DNA of 64,000 nucleotides from Synchiropus splendidus (taxonomy: Eukaryota > Chordata > Actinopteri > Syngnathiformes > Callionymidae). The DNA lies in assembly GCF_027744825.2 (NCBI RefSeq), contig NC_071342.1, positions 20,494,001 through 20,558,000 on the forward strand, in the 5' to 3' direction. The position numbers were made by a program, and so were the translations under genes. This document shows, in pieces, positions 27,101 to 35,090 of the stretch. Under the pieces are notes generated by a model. The model was not told the DNA's origin. It did not search any database and saw nothing but the letters and a program-made list of their open reading frames with translations. How positions within the stretch are numbered: the stretch's first letter is position 1; the number at the start of each line of letters is the position of its first letter.

Positions 27101-28567
27101 AACTATATTTAGCTTAGATTCTTTCCATCCTCCTTAACAACAGAAGATGTGTCTATGAAGACTCCATGCAACATCTGTCATACTGCTTCCGACACATCTT
27201 TAGAGGATCTTCTGTTCCCTCAAAAGCTGTATTTAGCCAAGACAGAGGTCTCCTTGTGGACTCTGGACACACCAACCTTTGTCAAAACTGACATTCACTT
27301 CTCAAATCTTCCTGCTTCACGCCTATAATTTCACCACAGCTGCTGAGACGGACAGCGGGTAGTACCCAGAATGTTCCCTTTTGAGACATATGCTGCACTG
27401 TTCTGCTCTTAGAGTTCCAAGGTTGCAGCAAATTGCAAACAAACTATACTGCCTGTGGTGGAGCACAATTACAGAGCAGAGTAGAGCCACTTAAAGGAGC
27501 TGCAGCACCATAAATAGGTAGTTTTCCCTCAAAAATGGTGCAGGGGGGAACAAAACTTCTCCCTCACCTTCTTAAGTTACATATACCGTCCTATTTAAGT
27601 ATGAGCCTCCCAGGAGGGAACAGGGTGGTGCTGCACTGTGACAGTTGTGGAGTTCATGTGATTGATAATAAGGATAAGGAAGTTGTTTATAATATACACA
27701 AAAAGAGTCAAAAATATAGTTTTATTAGTTGATAAAGATAATACTGTTTCAGTTGGAGAGTTGTTGAAACGCAGTCATAAATTAAGAAAAAATGTAATAG
27801 TGGAATATATGAATATTACAGCTGGTGCAGTATGTGTCTCTTATGGTGGGTTATTGGTTCTACACAACTATATCCCACAGAACACTAGGGAATAACAAAC
27901 TTCCCCTGTCATATATACAAACCACAGCAGGGGGAAACTGGTTTGTGGATGCCAGCTGCTGGACTGACTGGCTCTGTTAGGAGATGGTGAATCTCAGAAT
28001 GGTGAATCACAGAGGCATGGGAAACTGACTGCTAACTGAACAAGAATATCTCTCACAGTTCCATTTGACACTTTGAAAGACCTTGAAAACTTCACGCAAT
28101 TGGATAATCCACAGTCACTGACTTTCCCACAGAATATGCTGCCTTCTCTCTGACTATATTTTGGAAATATGAAAGCCATTTTTCAGTTCTTCAATTCTTT
28201 AACTCTGTCCCTGATCTCATCCTAACAACACATACATTCAGGTTCATGCGGTAAGAGACACCTACTTGCCTCTACCTTGACTTAAATCAAAATGAAGAAG
28301 CCAAACATCAGCAAATGCTACTCACACAGACGTTTACATTTGAGGATAAGTTAGTGATAAAACGAATGGTTAGTTTGAATCTAGTTCCAAAGTGATGCCA
28401 CAAGTTGACATGGGTCGAACGAATGGCATGCGATCGTGTGATGGTCAGTCAGGTGACACACTCACCTCATCCTCCAGCAGTGGAGGCAGGTGTTCCAGAT
28501 CCAAACACCCGTCTCTCTCCTCGGTCCTGGCCATGAAGGGAACGGCATCGCTGACGTGACTCTCCAT
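5948..28567 (-). CDS. kndc1: kndc1, KIND-domain RasGEF (v-KIND), complete, 31 coding exons
   Basis: Brain-type Ras guanine-nucleotide exchange factor. In mammals KNDC1 is known as a dendritic protein that binds MAP2 through its second KIND domain and activates Ras. The 31 exons listed separately join with matching phases at every junction into 5274 nt (1757 residues plus stop). Domain order by residue: first KIND about 34-214; Ser-rich linker 254-447; second KIND about 448-610; long low-complexity linker with a conserved block at 923-968 (GEYIFSLKDLPYQVF); probable coiled coil 1170-1233; RasGEFN about 1234-1375; RasGEF about 1480-1745; C-terminus RRVKATFQ. The KIND domains are kinase C-lobe relics and have no catalytic role. 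The start is the ATG at 28567, with G at -3 and +4, just before the conserved LLEDEENVSLADLL stretch. Family assignment is from remembered KNDC1 sequence. Exon borders were read by hand; cDNA would settle the weaker donors. Confidence 0.95.
8698..8855 (-). CDS. kndc1: kndc1 exon 30, RasGEF domain
   Basis: Residues 1630-1681, VFLKSDDLCLMGGEHRRRRP then PAAHILAMHVQQLEIGAF and YKWTKL. Donor TCAA|GTAAAT, phase 2; the split AAG codon links KWTKLK to GIAKVV. Confidence 0.95.
9158..9217 (-). CDS. kndc1: kndc1 exon 29, RasGEF domain
   Basis: Residues 1610-1629, 20 codons, AWKHLSAKVLEILEELQAVQ. Phase 0 in and out. The donor runs straight into a short CA repeat (gtgtgtgtg). Confidence 0.92.
9559..9681 (-). 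CDS. kndc1: kndc1 exon 28, RasGEF domain
   Basis: Residues 1569-1609, VALLSKYLCVGKHCYESRNF and ATAMQVLRGLENV, strongly conserved RasGEF helices. Phase 0 in and out; donor CCA|GTAAGA. Confidence 0.95.
9986..10130 (-). CDS. kndc1: kndc1 exon 27, RasGEF domain with insert
   Basis: Residues 1520-1568. A polar, low-complexity start (NASHHLSPVEGGSAPPSE) leads to the conserved LLSYADKVANWISGELVICD. The acceptor at 10131-10132 is the one that matches exon 26 phase; a nearer acceptor (cccgcag at 10055-10056) would give a frameshift. Confidence 0.82.
11123..11205 (-). CDS. kndc1: kndc1 exon 26, RasGEF domain
   Basis: Residues 1493-1519, ELFQKCHPVHFLNSRTQGVG. HPVHFLNSR is a KNDC1 signature in the catalytic domain. 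Donor CCAA|GTGAGT, phase 2. Confidence 0.93.
11293..11493 (-). CDS. kndc1: kndc1 exon 25, start of RasGEF domain
   Basis: Residues 1426-1492, WRFSKVVEPSTPKDNAFSIA to VAQQLTLLQQ, containing the QLT helix that opens the catalytic RasGEF (Cdc25) fold. Phase 0 in and out. Confidence 0.92.
12557..12712 (-). CDS. kndc1: kndc1 exon 24, RasGEFN-RasGEF link
   Basis: Residues 1374-1425, VIPIDSRGEVILTALHS then an acidic run (YEEDDDSLKLY). Phase 0 in and out; donor AGG|GTCAGT. Confidence 0.88.
12933..13080 (-). CDS. kndc1: kndc1 exon 23, RasGEFN domain
   Basis: Residues 1324-1373, DLLHLWITDCKQVDF and ELEDFLNTE, late RasGEFN helices. I chose donor GAG|GTATCT (phase 0). The frame stays open past it, but the alternative donor near 12892 gives phase 1 and does not fit exon 24. 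Confidence 0.88.
13185..13345. mobile_element. hAT-like foldback MITE, degenerate copy (kndc1 intron 22)
   Basis: Contains ggtgatgggctgatgaggc, ttcatgaaacagtgtcc and gtgccatctagtgg, shared with the copies at 31, 32, 40, 42, 55 and 59 kb. Ends are diverged. Confidence 0.65.
13531..13641 (-). CDS. kndc1: kndc1 exon 22, RasGEFN domain
   Basis: Residues 1287-1323, NAAVEGYIQQFLYSFRFFC, the classic RasGEFN FLxxFRxF motif. Phase 2 in and out; donor CAAG|GTAACT with the split AGA codon. Confidence 0.92.
13880..14025. mobile_element. hAT-like foldback MITE, partial copy (kndc1 intron 21)
   Basis: Carries agagcggcatctagtggcc and the right end tttcatgatacctcatctgc followed by ccatcac. The left end is diverged. 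It lies 75 bases from exon 21. Confidence 0.65.
14101..14261 (-). CDS. kndc1: kndc1 exon 21, RasGEFN domain
   Basis: Residues 1234-1286, start of the RasGEF N-terminal domain. Ends TPLGLMTYLYAR. Donor CCAG|GTGCGG, phase 2. Confidence 0.9.
14327..14424 (-). CDS. kndc1: kndc1 exon 20, coiled coil
   Basis: Residues 1201-1233, CESKVMLSKLKSQLEELRSK then VKRYLE. Continues the coiled coil into RasGEFN. Donor GAG|GTGATG, phase 0. Confidence 0.9.
14648..14741 (-). CDS. kndc1: kndc1 exon 19, coiled coil
   Basis: Residues 1170-1200, ELQQQLIIETRNLKRTRNFY then QKLIQQERKNK, a charged heptad-like helix typical of the segment before RasGEFN in KNDC1. Donor AAAG|GTGCGG, phase 1. Confidence 0.9.
15371..15726 (-). 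CDS. kndc1: kndc1 exon 18, linker to coiled coil
   Basis: Residues 1051-1169. Contains acidic Ser-rich sequence and the conserved end ALYGEDYFDQDVVKYAVNLG and LDVKTQ. Phase 1 in, 0 out; donor CAG|GTGAGT. Confidence 0.92.
16735..16979 (-). CDS. kndc1: kndc1 exon 17, acidic linker
   Basis: Residues 969-1050, DSNKPLPSEAEESAETT onward, ending RSQPYYQ. Disordered acidic linker with no known domain. Phase 2 in, 1 out; donor CAAG|GTAGGA. Confidence 0.82.
18061..18199 (-). CDS. kndc1: kndc1 exon 16, conserved block before the catalytic half
   Basis: Residues 923-968, GEYIFSLKDLPYQVFASVV then LYWEEDLLGVL, matching the mammalian GEYIFALKDL block. The acceptor (tgtcaaag at 18200-18201) is needed to keep phase; a second AG at about 18185 would break the frame. 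Donor AACT|GTGAGT, phase 2. Confidence 0.88.
19102..19763 (-). CDS. kndc1: kndc1 exon 15, largest exon, linker
   Basis: Residues 702-922, the largest exon at 662 nt. Starts VVDGFTHSFKHMED. Mostly disordered, but ends in the conserved LQEVIDLLKGEFSLN helix that leads into the block of exon 16. Donor ATGG|GTGAGT, phase 1. Confidence 0.9.
20185..20374 (-). CDS. kndc1: kndc1 exon 14, linker
   Basis: Residues 639-701, FVPMATESRLAPVPGPVP then an acidic end (GEAIEE). Donor GAAGA|GTGAGG, phase 2. Confidence 0.86.
20530..20617 (-). CDS. kndc1: kndc1 exon 13, linker
   Basis: Residues 610-638, a Ser-rich linker (IPQSSSEESVQS). Phase 0 in, 1 out, joining to exon 14 as SISG-FVPMATE. Confidence 0.85.
20711..20788 (-). 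CDS. kndc1: kndc1 exon 12, end of second KIND domain
   Basis: Residues 584-609, CCRDYLTNQGTSAEAVWSEL, 26 codons exactly, phase 0 in and out. Donor CCG|GTAAAG. Confidence 0.9.
21334..21492 (-). CDS. kndc1: kndc1 exon 11, second KIND domain
   Basis: Residues 531-583, beginning ACVYGVAAILWAAAKFSL and ending ERPSIITAKK. The closest pattern is the conserved VCVYSVAAVLW-type segment. Donor AAG|GTTCAA is non-consensus after GT but gives the correct phase 0 junction to exon 12. Confidence 0.88.
21578..21639 (-). CDS. kndc1: kndc1 exon 10, second KIND domain
   Basis: Residues 510-530, SRDDFFLAPEYQEHGIVTEK. The FLAPEY motif is the KIND counterpart of exon 3's FVPPEF. Phase 1 in, 0 out. Confidence 0.9.
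21901..21972 (-). CDS. kndc1: kndc1 exon 9, second KIND domain
   Basis: Residues 486-509, reading YLCLDTVFVGCEGEMLFL. Donor TTGG|GTAAGA, phase 1 in and out. Confidence 0.9.
22101..22215 (-). CDS. kndc1: kndc1 exon 8, second KIND domain start
   Basis: Residues 448-485, beginning WISLRELLTRSGLRLT and NELWALCYTCL, the start of the second KIND domain, which binds MAP2 in mammals. Phase 0 in, 1 out. Confidence 0.92.
22435..23016 (-). CDS. kndc1: kndc1 exon 7, Ser-rich linker
   Basis: Residues 254-447, a Ser/Asn/Asp-rich linker expected to be disordered, with basic motif SPVRRRVQQKPKG and proline run PPCPSPPTP. Ends EESQDE; donor GAG|GTGAGT, phase 0. Acceptor is tttcaag at 23017-23018. Confidence 0.88.
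23078..23262. mobile_element. hAT-like foldback MITE copy (kndc1 intron 6)
   Basis: Left end ctagtgatgggcttgtgagg, then gaaacactgtcctcattttc. The right end is the reverse complement (actgtttcatgaagcctcag, ccatcagtag). Confidence 0.75.
23520..23653 (-). CDS. kndc1: kndc1 exon 6, linker
   Basis: Residues 209-253, with an acidic stretch SSDDATDDSDEF. Linker between the KIND domains. Donor CAG|GTGTGT, phase 0. Confidence 0.85.
23747..23864 (-). CDS. kndc1: kndc1 exon 5, end of first KIND domain
   Basis: Residues 170-208. Contains CRKLSSVGRRVLSIES, very close to the corresponding mammalian KNDC1 stretch (SAVGRRVLSIES). Donor CAAG|GTGCTT, phase 1. Confidence 0.92.
24316..24462 (-). CDS. kndc1: kndc1 exon 4, first KIND domain
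   Basis: Residues 121-169, containing HVYSLGSTLSAAL and EEKPEDRPLLQ, matching the kinase C-lobe-like helices (H-x-YSLG, DRP). Phase 0 in and out; donor CAG|GTCTGA is a weak match to consensus. Confidence 0.92.
25495..25640. repeat. possible tRNA-derived SINE relic
   Basis: The words gctgggattgaaccggcaac and ctcatggacacatcg resemble the antisense of a pol III B-box and adjacent part of fish SINEs. No full A-box to B-box unit was found. Located in kndc1 intron 3. Confidence 0.25.
25709..25767 (-). CDS. kndc1: kndc1 exon 3, first KIND domain
   Basis: Residues 101-120, reading DDPEGSFVPPEFDSTGSTFE. This is the conserved FVPPEFD segment of the KNDC1 KIND domain. Phases 1 in, 0 out; donor GAG|GTGAGG. 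Confidence 0.93.
26732..26930 (-). CDS. kndc1: kndc1 exon 2, first KIND domain start
   Basis: Residues 35-100. Starts ENVSLADLLSLRD, the hallmark start of the first KIND domain, and contains LCITPDTLAFN and VCFMEQLS. Donor AGTG|GTGAGC, phase 1. Confidence 0.93.
28466..28567 (-). CDS. kndc1: kndc1 coding exon 1 (start codon)
   Basis: Encodes residues 1-34, beginning MESHVSDAVPF and ending PPLLEDE. Donor is GAG|GTGAGT, phase 0. The open frame continues upstream without another ATG as far as 28672. A possible acceptor (cccgcag) lies near 28665, so a 5' UTR intron is possible. Confidence 0.85.
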
Positions 28568-28619
28568 TTCACCAACTTCAGTCGACGGCTGTTTCGCAGC
28601 CACTGAAGGACATTCCACT

Positions 28620-29060
28620 CGCCTATGGCTGATCGCCGCAGTCCTGCTCAGTCGATGGCCACTGCGGGACACGGTAGGTATAAAAAAAAGAGCAGAGGAT
28701 CAACCGGATCAGTGCGCATGACTCCACCATCCTCGGCGTGAAGAGGGGCGGTGTTGTCGGCCACCGGTGTCGGAGGCTGCCATGGCTACTCCACCCCCGC
28801 AGATGGAGGCGACAGAGAGCCGCAGCTCGGGAGAGGAGCCACAGTTGGCCGCACGCCTCCGCACGCTCCAGACACATTCACTACCGAGTCCTCCTTGTTA
28901 CCGCCCGGCGTCCCTCATCATCTGCAGTTTACCGAGCTCCTCCGCCACTAACTGCTGAGTTCCTTTACATCCCCGTGGAGACGCTTCATCTTACGCTCAG
29001 ACGCCGTTCAGCACAAACGGAGGACAAGAAGCCGGTTGTTTCGCTGAAGCGCCCACACAT
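28620..29060 (-). promoter_or_regulatory. kndc1: CpG-rich block, likely kndc1 promoter/5' UTR
   Basis: Directly upstream of the kndc1 start codon the DNA becomes GC- and CpG-rich, with many CG dinucleotides in gcgtgaagaggggcggtgt and the following 300 bases. It reverts to AT-rich DNA by 29300. Several 60-110 codon open frames on the plus strand here are explained by composition. No TATA box is seen in the right orientation and position, consistent with a CpG promoter. The start site is not determined. Confidence 0.5.
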
Positions 29061-29401
29061 TCATGCCGGTTCTATTTGAAAACAACAGCAATATAAACGT
29101 AGCGAACGCCAGTTTGTAACGCTTCAGCAGTTACTTGGACTAAAAGTACACACATAAATATCCAAGCGGCGCCTCGTCCTCGACTTCGTCCGGTTTTAGC
29201 CGACCTGATAGGAAATGCTAACACATTAGCGAGCGGACAAAGCTGCCACTCCGCAACAAAACGGAGTCGAAATGAATGACTTGAAACACAATGCGCCATT
29301 TAAATTGACCTTCTTGTCTATGACTTCGAAAATTACAGAACACAAAAAGGTAGACGATATATGTTGGACTTAGCACATCGCCCCCTATTGATCAGGAGGG
29401 T

Positions 29402-29405
<4 letters not shown>

Positions 29406-29462
<57 letters not shown>
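29406..29462. repeat. AT dinucleotide microsatellite
   Basis: Uninterrupted (AT)n of about 56 bases flanking an interspersed repeat. Confidence 0.97.
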
Positions 29463-29465
<3 letters not shown>

Positions 29466-29469
29466 GATT

Positions 29470-29985
29470 ATTATATGCTGTCAGTCGATTAAAAAAAATT
29501 AATCGAATTAATCGCTATTTTTATGTCATATCTGCTAAAGGTCTCCTGATGAAGAATTTGAGTTCTAGGATATTAAAAAATTGTAACGCGAGACTAATCA
29601 TTTGAATACAGTAAGAAGAGAAGATTTGAAATCCAATTTTTTCTTGGTGAACCGTGCTTCATAAATGAAATCCAAAAGTAAAGGTCAAGCACATCCGCAA
29701 ACCAGTGAGGCCAGGTGCATTATTCAGAAATGTCAAACAAATACAGCGACACAGTTAAATAAATAAAATTAGGCTGTTGTCAAAAATGTAATACAAATAC
29801 AGCGATTCAGTTAAATAAATAACATTCAGAAATAAAATAAGGCTGTCTCAAATATGCACTTAAGCTCAACATAGCAATTCAGGAATGAATAATAGAAGTA
29901 TAATACGCCTCTAAATGAAGCAAATGAAGAACCGTTGATACTCATAATTTTTTGTAACGTGTTAAATTATGGCGTAATATACATA
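29470..29985. repeat. probable interspersed repeat bracketed by AT tracts
   Basis: Begins with tcagtcgattaaaaaaa and ttaatcgaattaatcgc and ends with tgtaacgtgttaaattatgg, words I associate with a widespread vertebrate repeat rich in TTAATCG. Inside, a unit containing acaaatacagcga and cagttaaataaat is duplicated at 29739 and 29792. It lies between two AT microsatellites, suggesting insertion into, or origin of, the tract. Confidence 0.4.
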
Positions 29986-30011
29986 TATACATATATACAC
30001 ATATATATGTA

Positions 30012-30101
<90 letters not shown>
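29975..30101. repeat. AT tract followed by GA microsatellite
   Basis: Imperfect atatacatatata then pure (AT)n to 30066, switching abruptly to (AG)n from 30067 to about 30101. The open frames here (YIYIYI, REREREE) are artefacts of the repeats. Confidence 0.96.
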
Positions 30102-30104
<3 letters not shown>

Positions 30105-30879
30105 TCTACTGCAGCAGAATTCCTCTGGATCAATACCACTTGTTCATTTTTACCCCATTTGAATATGATCTCTTGTTGCTTCCTGGTGTCGATGAGCCAC
30201 CTGTCTGGCTGCCAGCTGAGCCCAGCGTGTCGAGGAGTGAGATTGCTTTTATTCTGTGTGTGCTCGGGGGCTGCTGAGCAGTGATAGAGAAGCGTCTGGC
30301 CATGGCGGGGAGGAGAGTCACTATTAGATTTGTTGACTGCTCATCCCTCTGGCATGTCGAGATAATAGGAAAACACTTTTTTTTCTCCAGCAGCCAGGCA
30401 GATAATGTGATCATACATTCTGTGGCCAGTTATTGGGAAGACTTATTAGAGAAGACAATAGAGGCTCTAAGTGATCCATGTTGACATTGTACAGAAGCCA
30501 ACTAAGTGATGCCATCAAGAGCTACTTCATCATGTGGAACATTAGCTTCTCATGGGAAAGAGCTTGGATTTGTCACCTAAAATTATCAGTTTGGATTGGA
30601 AAGCATCGCTTTGGTTACACACCTACGAACCTTTTCACATCTTTTCTCATCAATTACTGCTGCAATTGTAACCGCCTTGTTTCAGGCACACTGAGTGCTA
30701 CATTAGAGCGGAGCTTGTGTGTGTGAAAAAGAAAGAAACAGAGTCTGCAATTAAAATATGCAAATGTTTGATGATTAAACTGCAAGGTGCGAGAAACAAG
30801 GTCAAAAGGTGGATTACATGATAATTGGAAACTCTTACTGGTGATTTTCATCTGTTTTTCAATGCAAATAAACCTATTA

Positions 30880-30988
30880 AATAATAATAGTGATGATAAT
30901 AATAATAACAATAATAATAAAAATAGTAATAATAACAACAACAACAACAACAACAACAACAATAATAATAATAATAATAATAATAATC
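30880..30988. repeat. AAT/AAC trinucleotide microsatellite
   Basis: Compound (AAT)n-(AAC)n-(AAT)n tract. It produces poly-Asn and poly-Tyr open frames on opposite strands, which are not genes. Confidence 0.96.
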
Positions 30989-31097
30989 AAACACAGTCAA
31001 AGCAATTGTCATGAGTGGTGTGAGAAGGCAGAAAAATGTTAGCCAGGTGAAGACCCGAGGTGGCAATGGGTGTGTAGATGAGGTGTCATGAAACAGT

Positions 31098-31735
31098 AGT
31101 GATGGGTAGATGAGGTCTCATGACACAGTATTGAAGATTTGATGGTGTTTCATGAAACAGTGTCCTGATTTTCAGAGAACACCTGGTGGCACTGTCTGCT
31201 GTAAAATGTTTGGACCAATTCAATGAACCCTCACAATATTTATGAACCAAGAGCGCCATCTAGTGTCCACTGAAAATTAAGACAGCTGTAGCACTGTTTC
31301 ATAGTGATGGGTAACAGTATTGGAGGGTTGATGTAACAGTGTCCTAATTTTCAGAGGCCACTCGATGGCGCTGTTTTTTAGAAATGATGTGAGGTTTCAT
31401 TGAATTTGTTGTTCAAGTCCTAACATCATACAGCAGACAGTGCCATCTGGTGGCCTCTGAAACCAGGTCACTGTTTCATGAAACCTCATCTACCTGTCAA
31501 TACTGTGTCATGAAACCTCATCGACCTATCACTATGAAACACTACTATGGGGTTGGTGAAACAGTGTCCTAATTTTCAGAGGCCACAAGATGGCGCTCTT
31601 GGTTTCATAGAATTTGTTGTTCAAGTCCAAATGTTACACTGCAGACAGTGCCATCTGGTGACCTTCGAACATCAGGACACTGTCTCATGAAACCTTGTCA
31701 GTCCTTCAATACTCTGTTGTGAAACCTCACCCAGC
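31098..31735. mobile_element. cluster of three hAT-like MITE copies in mixed orientation
   Basis: Three consecutive copies (about 31098-31304, 31304-31537, 31560-31735). The first carries ggtggcactgtctgctgtaa then gagcgccatctagtg. The second and third carry the reverse-complement order (ggcgctgtt or ggcgctctt, then cagacagtgccatctggtg), so they are inverted relative to the first. Confidence 0.8.
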
Positions 31736-32304
31736 CATCAAGATGAACTTGCTATGGTCTGGTGAGGTTAGTCAGGGTGTTTTATAGCTGAACTGTGTTG
31801 TGTAGTATTTTTGTAATGTTAACAAAGGTCAGTTGCTGTGTTCATATCTGGCACCAAATAAATGCACAATCTGAAAGAAACGGCTTGTCCTGAATGGCTT
31901 ATGCCTCAAAATGGTGAATGGCGATCATGTCGACACCCGATCAGACAGTCTTTACCTACCTGCGCTGATGTTCGTGTCACTGCAGTCTGACCAGTAAATT
32001 CATCTGGCACCATCCGTCCCTGCGACTGAGGCAGCTGCAGAGTTTTCTGCCTCAACAAGCAAAAGCTCTGCGAACAAAACCACCTCAACCACTAGGTGAA
32101 TGTTATTATCATCACAATAATGCAAAGCAATTGCATTGTATAAAACACAGATAGGAAGACCTGGAATCATGCAACATTCTTTGCTGGGAGGCGTTGCTAG
32201 GTTACACATGGTATTTTGTTTACAAGTGGATCATGGAAGAGAAGACTCCTCCAAGGGTCTGCTTCTTCTATGCATTTGGCTCTTTATGCAAGGCTTTACG
32301 CAAG

Positions 32305-32495
32305 TGATGACGGGTTCATGAAACAGTGCCATGATTCAAGAGGCCACCAGGTGGCACTGTCTGATGGACGCTGTAAAATGTTTGGACTGGAACAACTAAT
32401 TCAATGAAACATCTCATCACACCTAAATTAAGAGCGCCATCTAGTGGCCTCTGAAAATGTGGTTTATTTGATCAGCCCTGCAATACTGTTTCAAC
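32305..32495. mobile_element. hAT-like foldback MITE copy
   Basis: Shows gttcatgaaacagtgccatg, accaggtggcactgtctgat and agagcgccatctagtggcct in the same order as the first copy of the 31-kb cluster. Confidence 0.75.
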
Positions 32496-33499
32496 ATTGT
32501 TCTGAGTCATGTTTATCTCTTATCAGCAGGAGTAGAAGTCTCAATCCATTCATTTAGATTGTGGAGAAAGTGCATACTCCACAGCTGGCCGTGCTATAAT
32601 ACATAGAAAAGTGTAGACAGTGTAGCTATAGCCAGAGCCAAATGGATTAGCTGTGATGCGTCTTCACAACTAGTTTATCCAGCCTCAGCCTGTCATTCTT
32701 CTTTTTACTTTTCAGCCTGTTTAAGGGTCCAACTGGTCAAGACCATCTTCTGTGGCCTTTCCGACCTCGCCCTTCAGCCTTTGTATTCAGGCTTCAATTC
32801 CATTGTTGATGCTGAACTGTATTTCTAAAATTCTCTTTAAAAGTAAAGAGTGTGCGGCGGAAATGGAGACTCAGTTTGTAATTACATTTTTTTTGAGCAA
32901 CGGCTGTGTCAAAAGCAAATTTTATTAAGCTACATAGCGGTGCATTTACAATGAGACAAATCCTACAGAAGGATTCATGGCTCCAGATGCGAACACAGAA
33001 GCATAATGTTCGAGACAGACGGAGAAACGCAGATGATCGCTCCTCTGTAGAGGCAGCGAAGTCAAAACATATTCTGAATATATCTATAACCAGACACTTT
33101 CCCTTGTTATGATGGATACAAGCACATTCAAACATGTGTTTTACACTTACACTAAAGAGGTCAAATGCTAGCAAAATGGTCAGATGAGAAAATACAGTAG
33201 GAGAAGAGGATGGAAAAAGGAAAGTTATTATTACGCGTTTGTGAGTAATGTCTTTGTGGGCCACATCATGACCATGATAAAAATTAATCTATAGCATTAG
33301 TGTCACTACAGAGAATGTCCATGCGAACCAGGTCGTCGGGTCCCCCGCCCCCGACTGCCACCTAGTCCTCTTTGCACCTGACCTCTATGACTCTCTCTGC
33401 GGGTGGTGGGTCCATAGGCAGAAGCCCGACCACCAGGCGCTCGCATTCGAGCCCCAACCCCGGGCCAGGCTCCAGGGTGGGGCCCCGGCTGCGCCATGC

Positions 33500-33900
33500 C
33501 AGGCGACATCACAGTCCTTGTTGGTAAACTTGTCATAAGGGCTTCTGAACTGCTTTAAGTCTCCCCCGTCACCTAGGACCTGTTTGCCATGGGAGACCCT
33601 ACCAGGGGCATAACGCCACCGACAACATAGCTCCTAGGATCTTTCGAGGTACACAAACTCCTCCACCACGATAAGGTTGCAGTTCCGGGCATGTCCTACC
33701 GGGAGGAGACCCCGGGGAAGACGAAGGACTCGCTGGAGAGATGATGTCTCCGGTCTGGCCTGGGAACGCCTGGGGATCCTCCGGGAAGAGCTGGAGGAGG
33801 TTTGTGTGGATCGGATTGGGCTTCCTTGCTCCGAATGCTGCCTCCGTGACCCGACCCCGGATAAGCGGCAGAAGAAGGTGAAGGAAGGTGAAGGCATTAG
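33500..33900 (+). mobile_element. non-LTR retrotransposon 3' fragment
   Basis: Contains gggagaccctaccaggggca and, at 33677-33900, a degenerate frame reading RRPRGRRRTRWRDDVSGLAW then ERLGILREELEEV, the typical C-terminal end of a common fish LINE ORF2. No reverse-transcriptase core remains here. The plus orientation follows the open frame. Confidence 0.7.
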
Positions 33901-34849
33901 CGTCACTACATCAACATACCATATGTTCAAAAACAAGATAGTCCCATATAAACATTAGATCTCACGTGAATGAAGGATCTTCCAACCTCGCTTTCATAAA
34001 ATGCTCTTCACCACCATTTTCTATTGTTAGTGATCTTGAAAAAGCATTTAAAGCATGTACATTAGGTCAAAAAACATCCGTCAATGAGCTTAATTGAATT
34101 GTCCTCGCCACATTTGACTTCACCCCCTTTACATAATGTGATGAGAAGAATGTATGACTGAGTCGAACAGGATCCAAAAATACACACAGACTTATCTGTA
34201 TTCACGCTGCATTGTCTGTGTGAACTTGTTATGAGCACAAATGTGTGGGTGTGTGTGGTGGTGTTGGTGCCGACGAAGAAGCACTCGGGCATAGAAATGG
34301 AAAAATGAATATTCATCCGGCCTCCGAGACAAAAACAACGCCGCGGCACAGTCTTTGGAACAGAGGCGGAGTGAATAGCTGCAGAGCCACCTAATGTGTT
34401 ACTGTCCGACTAATATTCCTGAATTCCGCCCCGAGGACGTCACAGTATCCCCAACGTTCCAATCCTTACTTTGCAGACGTCTGACCATTTAATATGGTGA
34501 AGTTTTTGGTACAATCTATTGAACTGGTCTGAAGTGAGAGGACCAATCCCTCTGGCTGGTACAGACAGCACATTGTGTCCAGCAGGAAACTCCGACGATT
34601 ACTCTATCACAAGAGGAGGAATCAAGTCTGGATCTGCTCTGTCAGCAAATTCAAATAGCACTGGTGGAATGTGCGGAACATTGCTCTCTGAACCTTATTT
34701 GTTTATTTATTTTTAGTTCTACTCACACCTGCTTTTATTATTTTAAAGAGAAGCATAATGCTGACCGAAGGTGTACACTCATCCTTTGAAAAAAAAAAGC
34801 CCCCAAAGTTCAGTTTGATTTACATAATGTGTCATAATATCCCACTTCC

Positions 34850-35090
34850 TTCAGACAAGAGGTGTGCAAAGTGGGGCTCGTGGGCCACATTCGGTTTGAG
34901 TTTATTTGGACCTCATGTGGGCAAAACCATGTAAGAAATTGTACTTTTTTTAAATTTAGTAATTCTATATACATCATTTAGATTTGCCTTTTTTTTAATT
35001 CAAATTCTTTTGATGGGTAATGATCATGTTGTTATTGTTTTTTTTAACCTCTATGTCATAATATTATGACATATTATATTTTTAACCCCC
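34850..35090. repeat. possible interspersed repeat
   Basis: The phrase gtgcaaagtggggctcgtggg followed by ccacattcggtttgag resembles dispersed hAT-type repeats in fish. Beyond it the DNA is T/A-rich without features. Confidence 0.25.

Noticed and set aside
28738..29079. Plus-strand open frames upstream of kndc1
   Set aside because: Explained by the CpG-rich promoter composition; no domain and three overlapping frames are open.
29935..30162. Open frames of YIYI and RERE repeats
   Set aside because: Pure products of the AT and GA microsatellites.
30787..31066. Poly-Asn, poly-Leu and poly-Tyr open frames
   Set aside because: Translation of the AAT/AAC trinucleotide repeat in three frames.
32794..33264. 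156-codon minus-strand open frame
   Set aside because: No domain, low-complexity Phe/Ser/Cys content and no splice or promoter context.
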